Below the pieces are notes generated by a model, which was given only the letters and a program-made list of their open reading frames with translations, made no database searches and was not told the origin of the DNA. The position numbers and the translations under genes are program-made. A stretch of 17,876 nt of DNA. Source: Ruminococcus sp. Its GTDB lineage: Bacteria; Bacillota; Clostridia; Oscillospirales; Ruminococcaceae. Numbering within the stretch: position 1 is the first letter of the stretch; each line of letters begins with the position of its first letter. Below are positions 13,606-17,876 of this stretch, in pieces. The stretch lies in the NCBI GenBank assembly GCA_014799675.1, contig JAAVHM010000139.1:1-17876 (forward strand), read 5' to 3'.

Positions 13606-14808
13606 ATGTTAATTCTTGTAGTAAACGCGGGAAGCTCATCTCTCAAGTATCAGCTCCTGAACATGGACGACGAAAGCGTTATCGCTAAAGGTAACTGCGA
13701 CAGAATAGGTATCGGCGGTCACATTGCCCACAAAACCTTTGACGGCAGGACTGTTGACGCGGACTGCGATTTCCCCACACACACCGAGGCTTTTGAAAAG
13801 CTTGTGGAAGTTCTTACCACAGGCGGCGCTTCCGTTATCAAGTCTATGGACGAGATATCCGCGGTAGGTCACAGAATCGTACAGGGCGCGGAAATTTTTG
13901 ACAAGACAACTCTTGTTACAGACGAGGTCATTCAGCAGATAGACGATTTGCAGGATCTTGCTCCCGTACATAACCACCCCCACGCTCTTGCGCTCTGGGC
14001 TTGCAAAAAGGTTCTCCCCGAGAACGTTCCGCAGGTGGTTGTTTTCGACACGGCTTTCCACCAGACAATGCCCGAAAAGGCTTATATGTACGGTCTCCCC
14101 TACGAGGATTACGAGAAGTACCATGTAAGAAAATACGGCTTCCACGGAACTTCCCACAGGTTCGTTTCCGCGGCTCTTGCAGAGGCTATGGGCAAGGATA
14201 TCAAGGACTTGAAGATAGTTTCCTGTCACCTTGGAAACGGTTCTTCCATTACTGCTGTACAGGGCGGCAAGTCTGTCGACACATCAATGGGCTTCACTCC
14301 CCTTGACGGCGTTGTAATGGGTACAAGAACGGGAAGCGTTGACCCCTCCGCTGTAACCTTTGTTGCAGAGAAGCACGGCTTTACCACAAAGGAAATGAGC
14401 GATTACATGAACAAGAAATCGGGCTTCCTGGGCGTATCGGGCGTTTCCTCCGACAACCGCGACATTTCGGGCGCGGCGGCTCACGGCGACAAGAGAGCGA
14501 AGCTTGTTTCCGAAATGCTCATCTATGAGATCAAGAAGTACATCGGTTCTTACGCTGCTGCAATGAACGGTGTGGACGCTGTTCTGTTCACAGGCGGTAT
14601 CGGTGAGAACGCTTCCGAAATTCGTGAGGGCGTTTGCGCGGACATGGATTTCTTCGGAATTAAAATTGACAACGAGCTGAACAAGACTATCCACGGCGAG
14701 CTGAAAAAGATCTCCACGGCGGACTCCAAGGTTGAGGTTTGGGTAGTTCCCACAAATGAGGAATTGCTTATTGCAAGAGACACGCTGGAGCTTGTTTCTA
14801 AAAAATAA
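13606..14808 (+). CDS. ackA: Acetate kinase
   Basis: A 400-residue cytoplasmic enzyme that converts acetyl-phosphate and ADP to acetate and ATP, a main energy step in anaerobic fermentation. Family motifs are in order: VNAGSSSLKYQL near the N-terminus, VGHRIVQGAEIF, FDTAFHQTMPEKAYMYGLP, RKYGFHGTSHRFV, CHLGNGSSITAVQGGKSVDT and FTGGIGENASEIRE near the C-terminus. Length is standard. It has its own promoter and is not next to pta, its usual partner, which must lie elsewhere if present. The codon choice looks rich in preferred codons, in keeping with high expression. Confidence 0.98.
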   Translation: MLILVVNAGSSSLKYQLLNMDDESVIAKGNCDRIGIGGHIAHKTFDGRTVDADCDFPTHTEAFEKLVEVLTTGGASVIKSMDEISAVGHRIVQGAEIFDKTTLVTDEVIQQIDDLQDLAPVHNHPHALALWACKKVLPENVPQVVVFDTAFHQTMPEKAYMYGLPYEDYEKYHVRKYGFHGTSHRFVSAALAEAMGKDIKDLKIVSCHLGNGSSITAVQGGKSVDTSMGFTPLDGVVMGTRTGSVDPSAVTFVAEKHGFTTKEMSDYMNKKSGFLGVSGVSSDNRDISGAAAHGDKRAKLVSEMLIYEIKKYIGSYAAAMNGVDAVLFTGGIGENASEIREGVCADMDFFGIKIDNELNKTIHGELKKISTADSKVEVWVVPTNEELLIARDTLELVSKK

Positions 14809-14832
14809 TCGTATAGTAAAATATTGAAATTC

Positions 14833-14876
14833 AGGGCGGGTCAGACATCTGCGTAAAGGTGTTTTGCTCCCGCCCT
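14833..14876 (+). terminator. ackA terminator
   Basis: AGGGCGGG (14833-14840) and CCCGCCCT (14869-14876) form an eight-base GC-rich stem with a 28-base loop, followed by TAGTTTTAC. The T-run is weak and the next gene starts 26 bases later without a clear promoter, so some read-through from ackA is likely. Confidence 0.6.
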
Positions 14877-14902
14877 TAGTTTTACAAGGGAGGAGGTTGC
14901 TT

Positions 14903-15412
14903 ATGTTCCGAAAAATTATTGTAATAGGCAGTCCCGGGGCGGGAAAAAGCACGTTTTCACGGCGGCTGCGGGACATTACCTCTCTGCCGCTTTATCATCT
15001 TGATATGATAAATCACAAGCCCGACAGGACTACTGTTTCACGGGAAGAATTTGACAAGCAGCTGTCCGAAATTTTGCGTACCGACAAGTGGATCATTGAC
15101 GGCAACTATCAGCGCACCATTGAACTGCGGCTGGAACAGTGCGACACGGTGTTTCTTATGGATTTTCCGTTGGAGGTTTGCTTGGCGGGAGCAGCGGCGA
15201 GAATCGGCACAAAGCGTGACGACCTTCCTTGGGTCGAGGAGAAGTTTGACGAGGAATTCAGGCAGTGGATAGTTGATTTTCCCAATGAAAAATTACCGCA
15301 AATATACCAAATGCTGGATAAATACCGTGACAAAAATATTATAATTTTCAAATCAAGGCAAGAGGCGGACGATTATTTACAAAAATTAGAAAAGGAGTTT
15401 CAACATGACTAA
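14903..15412 (+). CDS. AdK-like P-loop kinase (topology modulation protein family)
   Basis: A 169-residue P-loop protein with Walker A GSPGAGKST (9-17). The pattern of HLDMINHKP, then KWIIDGNYQRT, then an arginine-rich lid and LPWVEEKFDEEFRQWI is typical of proteins named topology modulation protein or FlaR-like, related to adenylate and shikimate kinases. The substrate is unknown. ATG at 14903 is preferred over an upstream in-frame TTG because GGGAGGAGG lies just before it. Its stop overlaps the start of the next gene by eight bases (ATGACTAA), so they are coupled. Confidence 0.85.
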   Translation: MFRKIIVIGSPGAGKSTFSRRLRDITSLPLYHLDMINHKPDRTTVSREEFDKQLSEILRTDKWIIDGNYQRTIELRLEQCDTVFLMDFPLEVCLAGAAARIGTKRDDLPWVEEKFDEEFRQWIVDFPNEKLPQIYQMLDKYRDKNIIIFKSRQEADDYLQKLEKEFQHD

Positions 15413-15581
15413 GGAAAAAATTGACAGGATAAACGAGCTGGCGAGGAAATCCCGCACAGCAGAGGGACTTACCGAGGCGGAAAAAGCCGAGCAGGCGGCT
15501 CTGCGGCAGGAGTACCGCGACGGTGTGAAAGCCAATTTAGAGGGTCAGCTTCAAAATATCGAAGTCGTTGACAAGGAGTAA
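15405..15581 (+). CDS. DUF896 (YnzC family) small protein
   Basis: A 58-residue protein with the family pattern: KIDRINELARKSRTAEGLT, then EAEKAEQAALRQEYRDG, then a short tail with LQNIEVVD. This matches the two-helix YnzC/DUF896 proteins of Firmicutes; B. subtilis relatives are linked to the SOS-region gene set, but their function is not well defined. It is shorter than the B. subtilis member, ending soon after the conserved VVD. AAGGAG at 15392-15397 lies seven bases before ATG. It overlaps the gene before it, and its own stop overlaps the ribosome binding site of the next. Confidence 0.88.
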   Translation: MTKEKIDRINELARKSRTAEGLTEAEKAEQAALRQEYRDGVKANLEGQLQNIEVVDKE

Positions 15582-15584
15582 TTT

Positions 15585-16049
15585 ATGGAAATTATTGACT
15601 ATTTCAAGTCGGACAAGCCCGACCACTGGCTTGCGGAGATCAAAAAAAGCGACTGGCGGGCGGTGGAAACCCTTGCGCGGTTTATTGAGGAAAAATCTTT
15701 TCACGAGAACCTCGGCGAGGGAACGTTACTGCTTCTTGCCGAGGGGGACAGGCTTGTTTCCTTTCTGACATTTGCACGGCGGGACTGCATTGACGACGAC
15801 ACGCTTTTCCCGTGGATAGGCTTTGTGTACACGTTTCCCGAATATCGGGGACACAGGCACGTTGGAAAGCTGATGCGCCGATGTGAGGAAATTGCCGCGG
15901 AAAACGGTTTGCCGACGATATTTGTCTGCACCGACCATGTGGGACTTTACGAAAAATACGGCTTTTCATACATTGAAAACCGTGTTGACATTTACGGCGA
16001 GGACAGCAGAGTTTACCGAAAAAATATTTATAATACTAATATGCAATAA
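15585..16049 (+). CDS. GNAT family N-acetyltransferase
   Basis: A 154-residue acetyltransferase. The acetyl-CoA-binding region is VYTFPEYRGHRHVGKLMRRC (81-100). Here the usual RGxGxG loop reads RGHRHVG, so the central glycine is replaced; this looks like a subfamily trait rather than decay, since the rest of the fold (LYEKYGFSYIENRV, 121-134) is intact. The substrate is unknown. ATG 15585 follows AAGGAG (15573-15578) in the tail of DUF896. The last five residues and the stop codon lie inside repeat element B, so insertion of the element appears to have replaced the original C-terminus. Confidence 0.88.
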   Translation: MEIIDYFKSDKPDHWLAEIKKSDWRAVETLARFIEEKSFHENLGEGTLLLLAEGDRLVSFLTFARRDCIDDDTLFPWIGFVYTFPEYRGHRHVGKLMRRCEEIAAENGLPTIFVCTDHVGLYEKYGFSYIENRVDIYGEDSRVYRKNIYNTNMQ

Positions 16050-16132
16050 TAAACCGTGCAAAAAATCAAGCAAAAGCTTGCGTTTATGGGTTTTGTGCAG
16101 ATTTTTTGCATACGGTTTTAATTGCAGATTAG
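16036..16132. repeat. Structured repeat element, copy B
   Basis: A 97-base imperfect palindrome from CTAAT to ATTAG with the same plan as 8278-8373. Arms 16036-16067 and 16100-16132 pair over about 27 bp. A perfect inner hairpin CAAGC-AAAA-GCTTG sits at 16067-16080. The flanks AATA and GATAAG are the same as in copy A. It lies tightly between the GNAT gene and nspC, in the same strand sense as they are. Confidence 0.88.
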
Positions 16133-16135
16133 GAT

Positions 16136-16151
16136 AAGGAGTAACAAAATG
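16136..16151 (+). promoter_or_regulatory. nspC ribosome binding site formed at repeat junction
   Basis: AAGGAG at 16136-16141 is seven bases before ATG 16149. AAG is the conserved tail of the repeat element (GATAAG, also present after copy A) and GAG is local sequence, so the site is a junction product. An upstream in-frame TTG at 16122 inside the element is not preferred. Confidence 0.8.
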
Positions 16152-17288
16152 CTAAATTTTGACATATCAACTTTACCCACGCCCTGCTACGTTGTGGACG
16201 AGGCTTTGCTGAAAAAAAATCTGGAGATACTTAAATCCGTGCAGGACAGGACGGGCTGCAAGATTTTGCTGGCTCAAAAGGCTTTTTCCATGTACAGCGC
16301 ATACCCGCTTATTGGAAATTATTTGGCGGGGACTACCGCAAGCGGCTTGTTTGAGGCGCGTCTCGGTCGTGAGGAAATGCCCGACAGGGAGGTTCACGTT
16401 TACTCCCCTGCTTACAAAAAAAGGGAGTTTGAGGAAATTGTTACCGTTGCCGATCACGTTGTTTTCAACAGCTTTGCACAGTTTGAAAAATTTTACCCCG
16501 ACGTTCTGAAAAGCGGTCGGGACATTGAGGTCGGTATCAGAATGAACCCCGAATACTCGGAGATCGAGACGGACATTTACAATCCCTGCTTCAAAAATTC
16601 CCGCTTGGGGACGGTTCTTGCGGAGTTCCCCGACACGCTTCCCGAGGGTATCAGCGGCTTGCATTTCCATACGATGTGCGAGCAGGGGGCGGACGTTTTG
16701 GAGCGTACTGTTGCCGCTGTGGAGGAAAAATTCGGGAAATATTTCCACAATTTAAAGTGGCTGAATTTCGGCGGCGGACACCACATTACCCGCGACGATT
16801 ATGATGTGGAAAAGCTTGTGGGAATTATTGACAAAATTCAGAAAAAGTACGGCGTACAGGTCTACCTTGAACCGGGGGAGGCGGTCGCTCTCAACGCGGG
16901 ATTTTTGGTCACGGAGGTTCTTGACACGCTGAAAAACGGCATGAACCTTGCCATAGTGGACACCTCGGCGGCTTGCCATATGCCCGACGTTCTGGAAATG
17001 CCCTACCGTCCCAACGTTATCGGGGCGGGTATGCCCGATGAAAAGCCCCACACTTACCGCTTGGGGGGTCCCACCTGCCTTGCGGGGGACGTTATCGGGG
17101 ACTATTCCTTTGACAAGCCTTTGGAAATCGGCGACAGGCTTGTTTTCTGCGACATGGCTATATATTCCATGGTAAAAAATAACACTTTTAACGGTATGCC
17201 TCTGCCTGACATTATCTGGTGTTCGGAGGACGGGACTTGCAAGACTGTCAAAAGCTTTGGGTATGAGGATTTCAAGTGCAGGCTTTAA
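16149..17288 (+). CDS. nspC: Carboxynorspermidine/carboxyspermidine decarboxylase
   Basis: A 379-residue PLP-dependent, fold-III decarboxylase that removes CO2 from carboxynorspermidine or carboxyspermidine to give norspermidine or spermidine. The likely PLP lysine is K44 (LLAQKAFS). GGGHHIT (208-214) binds the phosphate, EPGEAV (241-246) follows, and TCLAGDVIGDY (309-319) holds the catalytic-site cysteine region. Length matches NspC. The partner carboxynorspermidine dehydrogenase (Lys1-like) is usually adjacent but is not in this window. It is the last gene of the small operon and ends in a strong terminator. Spermidine is the more usual product in gut Clostridia; sequence alone does not settle it. 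Confidence 0.95.
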   Translation: MLNFDISTLPTPCYVVDEALLKKNLEILKSVQDRTGCKILLAQKAFSMYSAYPLIGNYLAGTTASGLFEARLGREEMPDREVHVYSPAYKKREFEEIVTVADHVVFNSFAQFEKFYPDVLKSGRDIEVGIRMNPEYSEIETDIYNPCFKNSRLGTVLAEFPDTLPEGISGLHFHTMCEQGADVLERTVAAVEEKFGKYFHNLKWLNFGGGHHITRDDYDVEKLVGIIDKIQKKYGVQVYLEPGEAVALNAGFLVTEVLDTLKNGMNLAIVDTSAACHMPDVLEMPYRPNVIGAGMPDEKPHTYRLGGPTCLAGDVIGDYSFDKPLEIGDRLVFCDMAIYSMVKNNTFNGMPLPDIIWCSEDGTCKTVKSFGYEDFKCRL

Positions 17289-17323
17289 AAAACAGCGGAA
17301 CATTTTTTACGTTCCGCTGTTTT
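17289..17323. terminator. Bidirectional terminator after nspC
   Basis: AAAACAGCGGAAC (17289-17301) and GTTCCGCTGTTTT (17311-17323) form a perfect 13-bp stem, with T-rich tails on both sides (TTTTGATTTTTT on the plus strand). It also lies nine bases past the stop of the convergent leucine-rich repeat gene. Confidence 0.9.
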
Positions 17324-17332
17324 GATTTTTTG

Positions 17333-17876
17333 TCAGCCGCCTGTAGCTATGTACAAATCCCGCCAACTTGTATAGTTATATTCATTGCCTTTATATGTAA
17401 CTGTAAGACCGTCACAGCCGCTAAATGCTGTACTGCTTACTTTTACATTATCGGGAAGGGACAAACTTCTTAATCCTGTGCACTCTCCGAATGCGTTATC
17501 ATTAATTTTCACATTATCGGGTATTGTCACACTCTTAAGACTTGTACAGTTGTAAAAACTATTATTAATCTCTGTAACGCTGTCGGGAATTGTTATGCTT
17601 TCAAGACTTGTACAATTAGAAAATGCCTGTGGGGCAATCTGTGTAACACTATTGGGTATTGTTATGCTTTTAAGATTTGTACAACCACAGAAAGCTTGGA
17701 TTCCAATTACTTCAACACCGTCAAGTATATTTAATTCTTTAAGATTTTCACAGTATTGAAACCCGTACAATTCTTTTATGCTTCCGGGAATTGTTATGCT
17801 TTCAAGACTTTTACAATTAGAAAATGCACAAAAACCAATAACTAATATACTATCTGGAATTGTAACACTTTCAAGG
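17333..17876 (-). CDS. BspA-type leucine-rich repeat protein, 5' end cut off
   Basis: The C-terminal 180 codons of a gene that continues past the right edge; the frame stays open to 17876, so the apparent TTG start at 17770 is not the true one. Seven LRR_5/BspA units of 21-23 residues are visible, with consensus LxSITIPxSVxxIxxxAFxxC. One unit (SIKELYGFQYCEN) is shorter and lacks the AF element. The last unit runs into a tail, LTVTYKGNEYNYTSWRDLYI, that caps the repeat array. Such proteins are usually secreted or surface-bound and bind host or plant polymers. The sequence is visibly more AT-rich than nspC. Confidence 0.88.
   Translation of the reverse strand, partial: LESVTIPDSILVIGFCAFSNCKSLESITIPGSIKELYGFQYCENLKELNILDGVEVIGIQAFCGCTNLKSITIPNSVTQIAPQAFSNCTSLESITIPDSVTEINNSFYNCTSLKSVTIPDNVKINDNAFGECTGLRSLSLPDNVKVSSTAFSGCDGLTVTYKGNEYNYTSWRDLYIATGG

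Noticed and set aside
14284..14976. 230-codon minus-strand frame opposite ackA
   Set aside because: It lies opposite conserved AckA motifs and runs through the ackA terminator; no start signal.
16106..16135. Promoter inside repeat element B (TTGCAT, 18 bases, TAGGAT)
   Set aside because: Transcription would start only a few bases before the nspC ATG, after its ribosome binding site, and the -10 is poor. Copy A has a similar pair (TTGTCT, TAGGAT) but it faces away from genes.
17333..17876. Tandem repeats at the right end as a CRISPR array
   Set aside because: The periodicity is about 66-69 bases and encodes the 21-23-residue leucine-rich units in one open frame; no conserved repeat with unique spacers.
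1..17876. tRNA or rRNA genes
   Set aside because: No cloverleaf with a GGTTCRA-type T arm and no rRNA signature was found on reading both strands.

Overview
The window looks like chromosomal DNA of a low-to-medium GC Firmicute of class Clostridia, most plausibly a gut or rumen Oscillospiraceae/Ruminococcus-type organism. Supporting points are the dgt-dnaG-rpoD cluster, AGGAGG-type ribosome binding sites, extended -10 promoters (TGGTATAAT), a DUF896/YnzC protein, a TmcAL (YlbM) protein, a zinc-type L31, a BspA-like leucine-rich repeat protein and a large Tyr/Ser/Thr-rich secreted protein. The genus is an inference; no rRNA or tRNA is present to fix it.

Layout. 1-325: non-coding, opening with a long palindrome and ending in a promoter. 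326-2988 (+): operon of a MATE exporter, a SUKH/SMI1-type protein and an amidohydrolase that starts at TTG. 2997-3026: terminator shared with the convergent minus-strand operon. 3043-7370 (-): dgt, dnaG, rpoD and an Rrf2-family regulator, transcribed in that order. Two identical palindromes lie in front of dgt, and a seven-base tandem repeat lies between rpoD and the regulator. 7544-8170 (-): YigZ/IMPACT protein. 8171-8468: a structure-rich gap holding repeat element A. 8469-8672 (-): rpmE with a consensus promoter and a leader hairpin. 8864-10531 (-): secreted Tyr-rich protein. 10754-11971 (-): tmcAL. 12041-13405 (-): unrecognised protein flanked by near-identical promoter-bearing direct repeats. 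13606-14808 (+): ackA with its own promoter and a weak terminator. 14903-17288 (+): compact run of an AdK-like P-loop kinase, DUF896, GNAT acetyltransferase, repeat element B and nspC. 17333-17876 (-): 3' part of a BspA-type leucine-rich repeat gene cut by the window end.

How genes may work together. dgt-dnaG-rpoD couples dNTP control, primer synthesis and the main sigma factor. AckA and TmcAL both handle acetate (acetyl-phosphate/ATP exchange, and acetate-dependent tRNA-Met modification), but they are separately promoted. NspC points to norspermidine or spermidine synthesis by the carboxy-polyamine route; its partner dehydrogenase is not in view.

The best candidate for something undescribed is a roughly 96-base structured repeat present twice (8278-8373 and 16036-16132). 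Its terminal-loop sequence is strongly conserved and its stem carries compensatory base-pair changes. One copy is wedged exactly between two genes, providing the stop codon of one and half the ribosome binding site of the next. Secondary candidates are the direct-repeat-flanked gene at 12011-13476, the paired palindromic operator before dgt, and the secreted Tyr-rich repeat protein.
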